A stretch of 45,627 nt of DNA, taken from the NCBI GenBank assembly GCA_903874275.1, contig CAIQRS010000266.1, forward strand, positions 1 through 45,627, written 5' to 3'. A model generated the notes under the pieces. It saw only the letters and a program-made list of their open reading frames with translations, did not search any database and had not been told where the DNA came from. This DNA comes from an uncultured Anaeromyxobacter sp. GTDB taxonomy: Bacteria; Myxococcota; Myxococcia; Myxococcales; Anaeromyxobacteraceae. The position numbers and the translations under genes were made by a program. Positions within the stretch are counted from its first letter, which is position 1. Every line of letters begins with the position of its first letter. Below are positions 33,385-42,622 of this stretch, piece by piece.

Positions 33385-34407
33385 TCACCGCACGAATCGC
33401 GCCTCGAAGTGGGCCCGCAGCTTCGGGTTCTTCCGCAAGAGCCCCAGCGCCAGGTCGGCGTGGCCGGGGACGTACCCGTTCCCGATGAGGAGCGTGGCGT
33501 CCTTGCCCACCCCCTCGGCCCCCAGCGCGGCGGTGGTGAAGCTCGTCGCCATCGAGAAGAAGATCACCGTGCCGCCGTCGCGGACCAGGAGCAGCGACGA
33601 GATCTCGGTCCCGGGCACGTTGGCGCAGTTCACCACGAGGTCGAAGAGGCCGCCCGCCGACTCGACCCGGTGGAGCGCGTCCACGCCGCGGGTGGCGTCG
33701 AGCGACAGGGTCCGGTCCACCACCCCGATGGCCTGGAGGTCGGCCAGCGCCTTCTCCGACAGGTCGGCCGCCACCACCTCGCCCGACCCGGCCATCGTCT
33801 CCTTCGCCTGCGCGCAGACCAGCGCCCCGGATTTGCCGGCCCCGATGACGAGGACGCGTGCGCCGGGGCGGGCGTGGCGGGCCACCAGCGCGGGCGCCCC
33901 GCAGACGTCGAGGGCGGCCAGCGCCAGCGCGTCGGGCATGTCGCCGGGCAGGCGCGCCCACAGTCCGGTGGCGAAGAGGATGGCGATGCCGCGCACGTCG
34001 ACGCGGTCCACCCCTGGGTGGACGCCCAGGAACTCGTCGATGCGCAGCGGGGTCAGGGTGAGCGAGACCAGCGTGGCGATGCGGTCCCCCACGGCGAGGT
34101 CGTCGGCGGCCGGATGGCGCGGCCCCACCTCCCGGACCCGGCCGATGAGCATGCCGCCCGAGCCGGTGACCGGGTTGTGCATCTTGCCCCGCTCCCGGAC
34201 GATGCGGGCCACCTCCTCGCCGATGCGGGCCGGGTCGCCCCCGGTCGCGTCGGAGAGCTGCTTGAAGCTCGCCGAGTCGATGTTGAGCGCGTCCACGTCG
34301 ATGGCGAGCTCGTCGTCGCCGATCGGCAGGTCGGGGTCGAGCCGGTCGGCCCGCTGGGGCAGCACGCCGGCGGGGGAGACCACGCGCCTCAGTCCATAGG
34401 GGTCCAC
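33385..34407 (-). CDS. kdd: L-erythro-3,5-diaminohexanoate dehydrogenase
   Basis: 340 residues from GTG 34407. The N-terminal sequence PYGLRRVVSPAGVLPQ, the segment LNIDSASFKQL, and RGKMHNPVTGSGGMLIGRV followed by GDRIATLVSLTLTPLRI are characteristic of Kdd, which oxidises 3,5-diaminohexanoate to 5-amino-3-oxohexanoate in lysine degradation by the aminomutase route. A Rossmann motif (VLVIGAGKSGALV) binds the NAD(P)+ cofactor. The other pathway genes (kamA, kamD/E, kce, kal) are not in this window, so the gene stands alone here. TATTCT lies nine bases upstream of the start. Confidence 0.87.
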   Translation of the reverse strand: MDPYGLRRVVSPAGVLPQRADRLDPDLPIGDDELAIDVDALNIDSASFKQLSDATGGDPARIGEEVARIVRERGKMHNPVTGSGGMLIGRVREVGPRHPAADDLAVGDRIATLVSLTLTPLRIDEFLGVHPGVDRVDVRGIAILFATGLWARLPGDMPDALALAALDVCGAPALVARHARPGARVLVIGAGKSGALVCAQAKETMAGSGEVVAADLSEKALADLQAIGVVDRTLSLDATRGVDALHRVESAGGLFDLVVNCANVPGTEISSLLLVRDGGTVIFFSMATSFTTAALGAEGVGKDATLLIGNGYVPGHADLALGLLRKNPKLRAHFEARFVR

Positions 34408-34416
34408 GGTGGGTCG

Positions 34417-34422
34417 AGAATA
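34417..34422 (-). promoter_or_regulatory. candidate -10 box (TATTCT) of kdd
   Basis: TATTCT is nine bases before GTG 34407 and no Shine-Dalgarno sequence intervenes. Confidence 0.35.
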
Positions 34423-34446
34423 GCAGATCGTCCGCGGGTTTCCGGT

Positions 34447-34452
34447 TAGCAT
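34447..34452 (+). promoter_or_regulatory. candidate -10 box (TAGCAT) of the M61 peptidase gene
   Basis: TAGCAT is eight bases before ATG 34461 in the 53-bp divergent region shared with kdd. There is no Shine-Dalgarno sequence. Confidence 0.35.
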
Positions 34453-34460
34453 CCGGCCAC

Positions 34461-36200
34461 ATGCGCTACCGCGTTTCCATGTCGGAACCCCACTCCCACC
34501 TCTTCGAGGTCGAGGCGGTCCTCGAGGCCCCCGGGGCGTCGCCCGTGCTCGCCCTGCCGGTCTGGACGCCGGGCAGCTACCTGGTCCGCGAGTTTGCTCG
34601 ACATCTGGAGTCGATCGAGGCCGACGACGGCGCGGGTCGGAAGCTGCCGTTCCTCCGGCTCGACAAGCACCGCTTCCGGGTGGACGCCTCCGGGGCCGAC
34701 CGGGTGCGCCTCCGCTACCGGGTCTACGCCAACGATCCCACCGTGCGAACCTCCCACCTCGACGGGAGCCACGGGTTCTGGAACGGCGCCAACCTCTTCC
34801 TGTACGCCGAGGGGAGGGTGGAGGAGCCGGTGGAGCTCACGGTCGTCCCGCCGGCCGGGTGGCAGGTGTCCACGGCGCTGGACGGGGGCCCCCTCCGCTT
34901 CACGGCTCGTGACTATCACGAGCTGTGCGACTCGCCGGTCGAGGTGGGGACCCACGCGCTCGCCCCCTTCGAGGCGCTGGGGAAGCGGCACGAGGTGGCG
35001 TTGGCCGGGCGCGGCCACCTGGAGCTGCCGCGCTTCGTCGCCGATCTGAGGCGCATCGTCGAGCAGCTAGGCGCCCTCATGGGCGGGCTCCCCTACGAGC
35101 GCTACCTCTTCATCGTGCACCTCTCCGACCGGCGCCGCGGCGGCCTCGAGCACGAGCGAAGCACCACCCTCGACGTGGCCCGCAACGCCTTCTTCCCGCG
35201 GGAGGCCTACGAGGAGACCCTCTCCCTGGCGGCGCACGAGTTCCTGCACCTCTGGAACGTGAAGCGCCTGCGCCCCGCGGCGCTCTTGCCCTACGACTAC
35301 GCCCGCGAGCAGTACACGCGCCTGCTCTGGTGGTTCGAGGGGGTCACGAGCTACTACGACCGGCTCACCCTGGTGCGCACCGGCCTCTCCGACGCGCGCG
35401 GGTATCTGAAACATCTGGGAGAGCAGTGGACGGCGCTGGGGCGGCAGCCCGGCGCGGGCAAGATGTCCCTGGAGGAGGCCAGCCTCACCGCCTGGGTGAA
35501 GTACTACCGGCCCGACGAGAACAGCGCGAACAGCGCGGTCTCCTACTACCTCAAGGGGGAGTTGGTGGCGCTCTGCCTCGACCTCGCGCTGCGGCGCGCC
35601 GGAGGCTCCCTCGACGACCTGCTTCGCGGACTTCACGCGCGGTACGCGACGACGGGACTCCCCGAGGACGGTGTGGAGCAGGCCGTGGCCGGGGTGATCG
35701 GGGAGGGCGCGGCCCGGGAGTTCTTCGACCGGTTCGTGCGCGGGACCGCGCCGGTGGAGGCCGGCCTCGACCTCGTCGGCCTCTCGATGGAGCGGAGGTT
35801 CGCCCAGTCGCTCGACGACAAGGGGGGCGCTCCGGCGCGCCGGAACGGCGACGACGGGCGGGCCGGCTGGCTCGGGGCCGAGATCCCTCCGGGGCCGAAG
35901 CTCGTCGTGCGGACGGTGCGGGAGGGGAGCCCGGCCGGGAAGGCGGGGCTCTACGCCGACGACGAGATCCTGGCCGAGTCGGGATTCCGGTTGGACCGCG
36001 CCGCGCTCTGGGACCGGATGCGCCAGGTGGGGCCGGGCGGAAGGCTTCGCCTCACGGTGTTCCGGCGCGACGAGCTCCAGGAGGTCGAGGTGGCTCTGGG
36101 GCAGCCTCCCGTGGAGGTGGCCTGGCTCGAGCCCGTGCCGGACCCCTCGCCGGCGCAGCGGGCGGCCTTCCTGGCCTGGACCGGCGCGGCGCTTCCGTGA
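34461..36200 (+). CDS. M61-family metallopeptidase with PDZ domain
   Basis: 579 residues. The M61 N-terminal beta domain (residues 1-170, with VWTPGSYLVREFARHLE at 34-50) precedes the catalytic domain. The zinc site is HEFLHLWNVKRLRP at 259-272, with Glu293 in WFEGVTSYYD as third ligand; GLEHERS at 228-234 is also conserved. A PDZ-like domain is at about 475-555 (KLVVRTVREGSPAGKAGL). M61 peptidases are glycyl/acidic aminopeptidases. No signal peptide is seen, so a cytoplasmic location is likely. The stop is 23 bp before the Xaa-Pro aminopeptidase gene, suggesting an operon of two peptidases. Confidence 0.94.
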   Translation: MRYRVSMSEPHSHLFEVEAVLEAPGASPVLALPVWTPGSYLVREFARHLESIEADDGAGRKLPFLRLDKHRFRVDASGADRVRLRYRVYANDPTVRTSHLDGSHGFWNGANLFLYAEGRVEEPVELTVVPPAGWQVSTALDGGPLRFTARDYHELCDSPVEVGTHALAPFEALGKRHEVALAGRGHLELPRFVADLRRIVEQLGALMGGLPYERYLFIVHLSDRRRGGLEHERSTTLDVARNAFFPREAYEETLSLAAHEFLHLWNVKRLRPAALLPYDYAREQYTRLLWWFEGVTSYYDRLTLVRTGLSDARGYLKHLGEQWTALGRQPGAGKMSLEEASLTAWVKYYRPDENSANSAVSYYLKGELVALCLDLALRRAGGSLDDLLRGLHARYATTGLPEDGVEQAVAGVIGEGAAREFFDRFVRGTAPVEAGLDLVGLSMERRFAQSLDDKGGAPARRNGDDGRAGWLGAEIPPGPKLVVRTVREGSPAGKAGLYADDEILAESGFRLDRAALWDRMRQVGPGGRLRLTVFRRDELQEVEVALGQPPVEVAWLEPVPDPSPAQRAAFLAWTGAALP

Positions 36201-36223
36201 CGAAGGGGCTATAAGGAGCCTCC

Positions 36224-37542
<1,319 letters not shown>

Positions 37543-37546
<4 letters not shown>

Positions 37547-38298
37547 AGGGCGAGTCGCAGGCGCAGCGCATTGCACTGTTCGTGGACTTCGAGAACCTGG
37601 TCACCCGCACCGGCATCGCGCCGGAGGCCTTCGACCTCCAGCCGGCCATCGACACCCTGCTGGAGAAGGGGAAGGTGGTCTACCGCCGGGCCTACGCCGA
37701 TTGGGCCCGCTTCGCCGACGCCGCCGCGCGGCTGCACGACCTGGGCGTGGAGCTCATCGACGTGCCGCCCTCCACCCGCTCCGGCAAGAACGGAGCCGAC
37801 GTGCGCCTGGTCATCGACGCGCTCGAGCTCTGTTACCTGCGGGAGCACATCGACACCTTCGTCATCGCCTCGGGCGACTCCGACTTCTGCCCGCTGGCCC
37901 ACAAGCTCCGGGAGAACGACCGGACGGTGGTGGGCATGGCGGTGAAGGAGTCCACCAGCCCGCTCTTCGTGAAGGCCTGCGACGAGTTCATGTACCTGCG
38001 CGGCCCCGGCCAGCGCCGCCGCGACGGCGGGCGGGAGAAGGAGAGCGAGCGGGAGAAGCCCAAGGAGAAGGTGATCCCCGAGGTGGCCCGCGAGGCCGCG
38101 GCGGCGCTGCTCGGCAAGGCCACCGCGCCGATCAACCCCTCGGCCATCAAGGAGGCCATCGTCCGCAAGTCGCCCGACTTCGACGAGCGGGACCACGGCT
38201 TCTCCTCCTTCAACCGGCTTCTCGAGGCCATGGAGAAGGAGGGCTTGCTGCGGCGCGAGCAGGGGGCCAAGGGGCAGTGGTACGTGCACCCGGTCTAG
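37543..38298 (+). CDS. NYN-domain ribonuclease-like protein with C-terminal OST-HTH/LOTUS-like domain
   Basis: 251 residues. The NYN (PIN-like) domain occupies about 5-150: IALFVDFENL, NGADVRLVIDALEL and VIASGDSDFCPL carry the conserved acidic residues. A charged linker (about 165-190) precedes a 65-residue C-terminal domain (PINPSAIKEAIVRKSPDFDERDHGFSSFNRLLEAM … KGQWYVHP) typical of OST-HTH/LOTUS RNA-binding modules. It is probably an RNA-processing or RNA-binding factor. Start ATG 37543 overlaps the stop of pepP. Confidence 0.9.
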
Positions 38299-38400
38299 CG
38301 CGGCGAGTGGGTCCTCAAGCAGGGCCGATGGATCTTGACTCGATCCGGGGAGTCCAGTAGATCCGCCCGGTTCCACGGACGCGCCTCCCGGGCGCGGCGA

Positions 38401-39846
38401 TCACAAAGCTTCCGTCGGGGAGTGGCTCAGCCTGGTAGAGCACTTGGTTCGGGACCAAGGGGTCGCAGGTTCAAATCCTGTCTCCCCGACCATCACCTGG
38501 CCCCGCGATTCCCTAGGAGTCGCGGGGCTTTCCATTTGGTCCCCCGCAGTTCCGGAAGCCGTCCAGGCGGCGCTCCCGGGCGACCTTTCGGAGGATTGCA
38601 GTTCCGTGCAGTCCGCGCCCCCGGCGGACGTGGTGCCCGAGGGCGTACCGAAGGCGCCGGTGAGGCCGGCTCGGACGTCCTTGGTGTCGAGGTGGCCGTA
38701 GGTGTGAATGGTCAGGCGCACGTCGGAGTGGCGCAGGGCCTTCTGCGCGACGGCCGTCCCGGCCGCCCTCACAACCGCCGTGCCGAAGCTGTGTCGCGTG
38801 TCGTGGAACCTGACATGCCTGGGGATCGGCTTGGACCACGCGGTGGGCTTCCCGCAGCGCGGGCAGGTCGCGGGGGCGGTGGGGTCCTGGCGTTGCTCGC
38901 GCCAGCCACAGCGCCAGGCCCTGCAGCGATGCTCGTAGCCTCCGAGGAGGCCGGCTGCCGCGATGGCGCGACGCAAGATCTTCCCCAGCCGGAGTTCCCG
39001 CGGCTGCATCGAGCCGTCAGCCTTCGGGAAGACGAAGACCCCCGACGACTTCATCGCCTCCCTCAGGAATGGGACGAGCTGGGGCACGATGGGGATGCGA
39101 GCGACCTTGTTGTCCTTGGTCCGCTCGGCGTCCCAGGAGCGATGAACTCTGAGTTCCAGTGCGTCGAAGTCCAAGTCGGCCTTGAGGAGGCCGAAGATCT
39201 CGCCTTCCCGCAGGCCCCCATACACTGCGGTGGCGACGGGCCCTCGCCAGGTGGAGGGCGTCTTGTCGAGGACCGGCTCGAACTCCGGGACGGTGAGGAT
39301 GTTCCTGGCCGGCTCTTCTTGCTTGCGGCGGCTGACGTCGGCGACCGGGTTGGTGCGGCCCGCCCACGGGCCACCTTCCTTGCGCGCAAACTCGTAGATG
39401 TTGTGCATGAAGCCCCGGAGGTGGTTCAGGGACCTGCCCGAGAGCTCCCCCTTGGCCTCCTTCTCGGTGAGGACCCCCTCGATCTTGACGGTCGTGACCT
39501 CCCGGAGCGGGAGACGACCGAGCTTGGGGCTGAGGTGCTTCTTGAGGAAACCGCGGATTGCCGGCGACTTCAGCGCCTGGCCGTGACTCTCCCACCACCA
39601 GTCGACGAGCTGGTCGAAGAGCATGTCGAGCGATGCGGTCGGCAGCGGCTCGAGTCCCTGACGCTGGCGCCTGGCCTTGCCCTCGTAATCGACGAGGCGG
39701 TTCCGACCCTCCCGCTCGGCGCCCTTCTCGGTGAGGGGCTTCCCGTCCTTCCCGTTTCTGGGCAGCGTTTCCTGCCGCTGGCGGCCGCTCCCGTCGATCC
39801 ACTGGATGACCGTCCGGCCGCTCTTCCGCTTCATCACCGAGCCCAT
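38401..39846 (-). CDS. int: tyrosine recombinase / integrase of the tRNA-Pro element
   Basis: 481 residues. SAM-like core-binding domain at about 65-160, then a catalytic domain with Arg213 (GGLREGEIFGL), His348-x-x-Arg351 (HDTRHSFGT), His373 and Tyr383 (IHTYGHLD). A four-Cys zinc-ribbon-like insert (CRAWRC and CPRC, about 308-331) sits between the first Arg and the HxxR box. It catalyses site-specific recombination between tRNA-Pro and the element's attP. The last 30 residues (from Val453) are read antisense through the tRNA and the left flank, so the integrated gene has a host-derived tail. AGGAGG precedes the ATG by six bases. Confidence 0.95.
   Translation of the reverse strand: MGSVMKRKSGRTVIQWIDGSGRQRQETLPRNGKDGKPLTEKGAEREGRNRLVDYEGKARRQRQGLEPLPTASLDMLFDQLVDWWWESHGQALKSPAIRGFLKKHLSPKLGRLPLREVTTVKIEGVLTEKEAKGELSGRSLNHLRGFMHNIYEFARKEGGPWAGRTNPVADVSRRKQEEPARNILTVPEFEPVLDKTPSTWRGPVATAVYGGLREGEIFGLLKADLDFDALELRVHRSWDAERTKDNKVARIPIVPQLVPFLREAMKSSGVFVFPKADGSMQPRELRLGKILRRAIAAAGLLGGYEHRCRAWRCGWREQRQDPTAPATCPRCGKPTAWSKPIPRHVRFHDTRHSFGTAVVRAAGTAVAQKALRHSDVRLTIHTYGHLDTKDVRAGLTGAFGTPSGTTSAGGADCTELQSSERSPGSAAWTASGTAGDQMESPATPRESRGQVMVGETGFEPATPWSRTKCSTRLSHSPTEAL
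38416..38492 (+). tRNA. tRNA-Pro(CGG)
   Basis: 77 nt including encoded CCA. The acceptor stem is CGGGGAG/CUCCCCG. The anticodon stem-loop CUUGG-UUCGGGA-CCAAG gives anticodon CGG (CCG codon), and the T-loop is UUCAAAU. Its 3' half is repeated perfectly at 45439-45485, so it is the integration site of the element to its right. Confidence 0.96.
38447..38493 (+). repeat. attL core (47 bp, within tRNA-Pro)
   Basis: Runs from the anticodon stem-loop to one base beyond CCA and is identical to 45439-45485. The flanks differ on both sides (G against C before, C against T after). Confidence 0.95.
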
Positions 39847-39855
39847 GCGGACCTC

Positions 39856-40074
39856 CTACCTTCGGCCAGGATCCCCGGCCACGCCATCGCTCCGGGCGAA
39901 GCCTCGGACGGTGTCGGGTTGAAACCTGAACAGGGCGCCGACGCGAACGGCCGGGAGCGAGCCTTGCCGGCGGAGCTTGTAGACCATCGACAGCGAGACG
40001 CGGAGGAAGGCGGCTACGTCCTCGGCGGTCCACAGTGGATCGGCGACTCGCGGCGTTGCGCTCCGTGCGTCCAT
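39856..40074 (-). CDS. xis: excisionase-like HTH protein (MerR/AlpA type)
   Basis: 72 residues. The central part, LWTAEDVAAFLRVSLSMVYKLRRQGSLPAVRVGALFRF, is a classical excisionase/helix-turn-helix_17 pattern with a wing. Start ATG 40074 is preceded by AAGGAG at seven bases. It lies nine bases upstream of the integrase start in the same direction, so the two are probably co-transcribed. It likely biases the integrase toward excision or controls transcription of the element. Confidence 0.88.
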   Translation of the reverse strand: MDARSATPRVADPLWTAEDVAAFLRVSLSMVYKLRRQGSLPAVRVGALFRFQPDTVRGFARSDGVAGDPGRR

Positions 40075-40094
40075 GGCGGGCTCCTTCGGGAAGC

Positions 40095-41318
40095 TCACGG
40101 GCCCACCGCCCTTCCGGGCAACTGAGGCGGTGCTGCCCGGTCGCACAGGATGAGCTTCCGCAGGTAGTCGAGGTCGGTCCTGGGGAGGGCGTCGAGGTCA
40201 AATCTGCAGTGGCCGGCTCGCTGGTGGAGGTCGATGGCTTCGTAGGCGTCCGAGAGCGCCTCGTCCACGCGCTCCAGGGAGTCGCGCAGGAGGAGCAGCT
40301 CGCGCTCGTCCACGGCCAGGGCGAACCTGGGCGGGGGAGGGGACGGCACCGTGGCTGCCGCCGTCGGGGGCTTCGAGGGGGACGGCGCAGCAGCAGGAGG
40401 CCGGCTGGCCGGGACGGTGGAGGCCAGTCGGTCCGGGAAGTACCCGAGGAGCCTACGAGCGGCCTCGGCGAAGGTGAGGACGATGACCTCGAACGCTCGG
40501 TGCTCCATTCGGGCCCTGACCTCCGGGAAGCTCGTGCCGTCGAGGCATGCCTTCACCGCATGCTCCACCCGCCGCCTTCGATCGAGGGAATGGACGACGA
40601 AGACGAGGCGCGGAGCGAACCCGTCCGGGAAGGCGCGAACGTACCAGCTGGCCTTGCGGTCGTCGGAGAGGACGTCGAAGTACTGCCGGTATCGCCGCAC
40701 CTTGGAGACGATGGCCCCGGTTCGCTCCGGATGGGCGGTGACGATGCTCTGCGTGCCCGTCTCGGCCTCGATGAAGAGCCGGCGGCCCCGGCCCGGGACC
40801 TCCAGGATGGCGTCGGGCTTGAGGACGGCCTGGTGGGACTCCCCGAGGTGGTGGCCCAGGGCGCGGAACTGGAGGACCTCGTCGTTCTCGGCGCGCCAGC
40901 GGAAGGGCAACTCCGCGAGCAGCGCCGTCTCGGACCGCCTGAGCGAGAGGACGAGCTCGAGGAGGACGTCGTTGAGGAGCAGCGTGTGCTCCAGGAACCG
41001 GGCGCCGACGTCGCTCGCCGGGGCCGGGAGCCAGGGGAGGCCCGGGGTGACAAGGCTGCGGCCGTAGGGCGTGAGCGCCCAGACCGGGACGCTCGTGCCC
41101 TCGTAGCGCCGGTAGTGCAGGCGGCGCAGGCAGGCCCCCTCACCAGGGCGGCCACCGGGCAGGCAGAGCTTCGCGAGGCGGCGGTAGACGAGCTTCTTGC
41201 TGCGGTCGAGCGCGATGAGCCGGTGGACCTGGTCGGCCGATGTGTAGCGGGCGATGCCGACGTAGGCGAGGAGGGCGCGATCGCGATCGGTGAGGACGGC
41301 TCCCTTGACGTTCGGCAT
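40095..41318 (-). CDS. replication-relaxation family protein
   Basis: 407 residues. The N-terminus (LTDRDRALLAYVGIARYTSADQVHRLI … KLVYRRLAKL) is a winged-helix segment, followed by WALTPYGRSLV and a larger nuclease-like alpha/beta domain (ILEVPGRGRRLFIEAETGTQSI). This order matches the replication-relaxation proteins of mobile elements and plasmids. A C-terminal Pro/Ala-rich linker leads to a helical end. It probably initiates or regulates replication of the excised element. A GGAGG Shine-Dalgarno sequence lies seven bases before the ATG. Confidence 0.72.
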   Translation of the reverse strand: MPNVKGAVLTDRDRALLAYVGIARYTSADQVHRLIALDRSKKLVYRRLAKLCLPGGRPGEGACLRRLHYRRYEGTSVPVWALTPYGRSLVTPGLPWLPAPASDVGARFLEHTLLLNDVLLELVLSLRRSETALLAELPFRWRAENDEVLQFRALGHHLGESHQAVLKPDAILEVPGRGRRLFIEAETGTQSIVTAHPERTGAIVSKVRRYRQYFDVLSDDRKASWYVRAFPDGFAPRLVFVVHSLDRRRRVEHAVKACLDGTSFPEVRARMEHRAFEVIVLTFAEAARRLLGYFPDRLASTVPASRPPAAAPSPSKPPTAAATVPSPPPPRFALAVDERELLLLRDSLERVDEALSDAYEAIDLHQRAGHCRFDLDALPRTDLDYLRKLILCDRAAPPQLPGRAVGP

Positions 41319-41354
41319 GGCGCGCCTCCGGGCGGCGCGGCCCCGTTGGGGTCG

Positions 41355-41696
41355 CTACCGCTTCCTCCCTGGATTCGAATTGGGGCCGTCGAAGCCAGGC
41401 TCCTGCTCGCGGAGCACGAGGGCGCGCTGGAAGAGGAGGTGGAGCAGGTACTCGTATCGCCCCATCCCGAGCGCGCTGCGATCCGCATCCAGGAGCGCCA
41501 CGGCGGCAACTGGCAGGCCGAACCAGGTCCGGAGCCCGTCGAGGTGCCGGACGACGTGCGCCGTGAGGTCCACGCCGCGGGCGTCCGCCTCGCCGCGGAG
41601 GAAGGTGACGAGCTCGCGCGGCATGCGGATGGTCTGCATCAGCTTCTCCGTCGTGGAGAAGGGGCCGTCGGTGCGTGGCTTCTTACGGGATGCCAT
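41355..41696 (-). CDS. small element-encoded protein, possibly ribbon-helix-helix regulator
   Basis: 113 residues starting at ATG 41696, with AGGAGG seven bases upstream. The segment TIRMPRELVTFLRGEADARGVDLTAHVVRHLDGL fits a short strand plus two helices, as in CopG/Arc-type ribbon-helix-helix proteins. The rest is helical (GRYEYLLHLLFQRALVLREQEPGF). A perfect 13-bp palindrome overlapping its -10 box could be its own operator. It lies directly before the replication-relaxation gene (36 bp gap). I do not recognise a family. Confidence 0.65.
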   Translation of the reverse strand: MASRKKPRTDGPFSTTEKLMQTIRMPRELVTFLRGEADARGVDLTAHVVRHLDGLRTWFGLPVAAVALLDADRSALGMGRYEYLLHLLFQRALVLREQEPGFDGPNSNPGRKR

Positions 41697-41715
41697 AACG
41701 AGTCCTCCTGACATA

Positions 41716-41728
41716 CGTATAGTATACG
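41716..41728 (-). promoter_or_regulatory. palindromic operator overlapping a -10 box
   Basis: CGTATAGTATACG is a perfect palindrome around one central base. On the minus strand it contains TATACT, a near-consensus -10, 20 to 30 bases before ATG 41696. It suggests an autorepressed promoter for the small regulator and replication genes. Confidence 0.5.
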
Positions 41729-41775
41729 CGTCGCCCTGACGCAAGAGTTCCAGGGTTCCGAGGGACGGCCGAGGT

Positions 41776-42219
41776 TCAGGAGACCAGGGGCGCGAGCGAG
41801 ATCAACTCGTCGAAGCGACGGAAATCGCTCCCGTTGAGCGTGGCGAGAACCGTGACGCCGTGTGCCCGCATCGTGGCGACGATGTTGGCGTCGTGCACCT
41901 GCTTGCCCCGGACGGCGAAGCGACGAATCAGGTCGAGCAACTCCGGAAGGACGGGTTCGCCATCGTCCAGGAGTTCGCAAGCGGACGTCCAGTCGCCGAG
42001 GGCCGCCAACGCTTCCTCGACGCCGAACGTCCTATCCTCGACAGGGCCGCGGGTGAGCACCGCGAGGAATTCGCGGCACACCTGGGTGGAAATGCACGCG
42101 TTGGCACCGTCACGTGCGAGTCGCTCCAGGAACGCGGTCGCGACGGCGTGGCTGGGGTGGGCCTCGACCGAGGCGGCCACGAGGACGTTGGTGTCGATGA
42201 AGATGCGGTCAGCGGCCAT
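41776..42219 (-). CDS. PIN-domain toxin (VapC-like)
   Basis: 147 residues with the PIN-domain acidic residues: FIDTNVLV near the N-terminus, a conserved Glu in VCREFLAVL, Asp in VHDANIVATM and Asp in NGSDFRRF. VapC toxins are Mg2+-dependent ribonucleases, often cutting tRNAs or rRNA. It overlaps by 11 bp the small upstream gene that should encode the antitoxin. The pair would stabilise the integrated element. Confidence 0.9.
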   Translation of the reverse strand: MAADRIFIDTNVLVAASVEAHPSHAVATAFLERLARDGANACISTQVCREFLAVLTRGPVEDRTFGVEEALAALGDWTSACELLDDGEPVLPELLDLIRRFAVRGKQVHDANIVATMRAHGVTVLATLNGSDFRRFDELISLAPLVS

Positions 42220-42424
42220 CGTCGCCGTAGAGACTCTCGCGACGGAGGTCGCCGCCGATCCATCGGCCGCCGCTGGCCTTCAGGAGCGGTGGCCGGAAGC
42301 TCTTCGGGAGGGGCCGAGCGGCGTGGCGGTGGCGAATCTCGGCCATCACCCGCGCCCGGTCCTCGGGCGACAGGGAAGCCAGCTCCTCGGCCAAGCGCTT
42401 CAGGTCTCGCGGGTCGCGCGCCAT
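42209..42424 (-). CDS. putative antitoxin partner of the PIN toxin
   Basis: 71 residues, highly basic with a helical start (DLKRLAEELASLSPEDRARVMAEI), followed by a flexible RPLPKSFRPPLLKASGGRWIGGDL tail that could wrap the toxin. No clear AbrB or RHH fold is visible, so the family is uncertain. The 11-bp overlap with the PIN gene and the order antitoxin-toxin support the role. Confidence 0.72.
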   Translation of the reverse strand: MARDPRDLKRLAEELASLSPEDRARVMAEIRHRHAARPLPKSFRPPLLKASGGRWIGGDLRRESLYGDDGR

Positions 42425-42484
42425 GACGGGAAGATACCACCAGGCGGGGCAGCCTGCCGAGTGGGTGGGTACCAGAGGGCCCCT

Positions 42485-42622
42485 TCAGGAACTCACTCCT
42501 ACCAACGGGATCACCTGCCCCCACTCGAATGCCAACCGATCCTGGTCACGCCACCGCTGCTTCTCGGCTTTCCGCCGCTCGAAGCGCACCTTCTCGACCC
42601 GGACCCGATTCTTGCCCTTCAT
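42485..42622 (-). CDS. possible small basic protein (45 residues)
   Basis: ATG 42622 to TGA 42485 encodes a charged peptide rich in Lys/Arg/Glu and Trp (KVRFERRKAEKQRWRDQD), of amphipathic helical type with a hydrophobic end (VIPLVGVSS). It lies 60 bp upstream of the antitoxin gene on the same strand. No Shine-Dalgarno sequence is seen and an overlapping frame exists, so this is uncertain. Confidence 0.28.
   Translation of the reverse strand: MKGKNRVRVEKVRFERRKAEKQRWRDQDRLAFEWGQVIPLVGVSS

Noticed and set aside
38335-41711. Two long plus-strand frames (596 and 558 codons) over the integrase and replication genes
   Set aside because: They are antisense to genes with catalytic motifs and good ribosome-binding sites, and their sequences are low-complexity.
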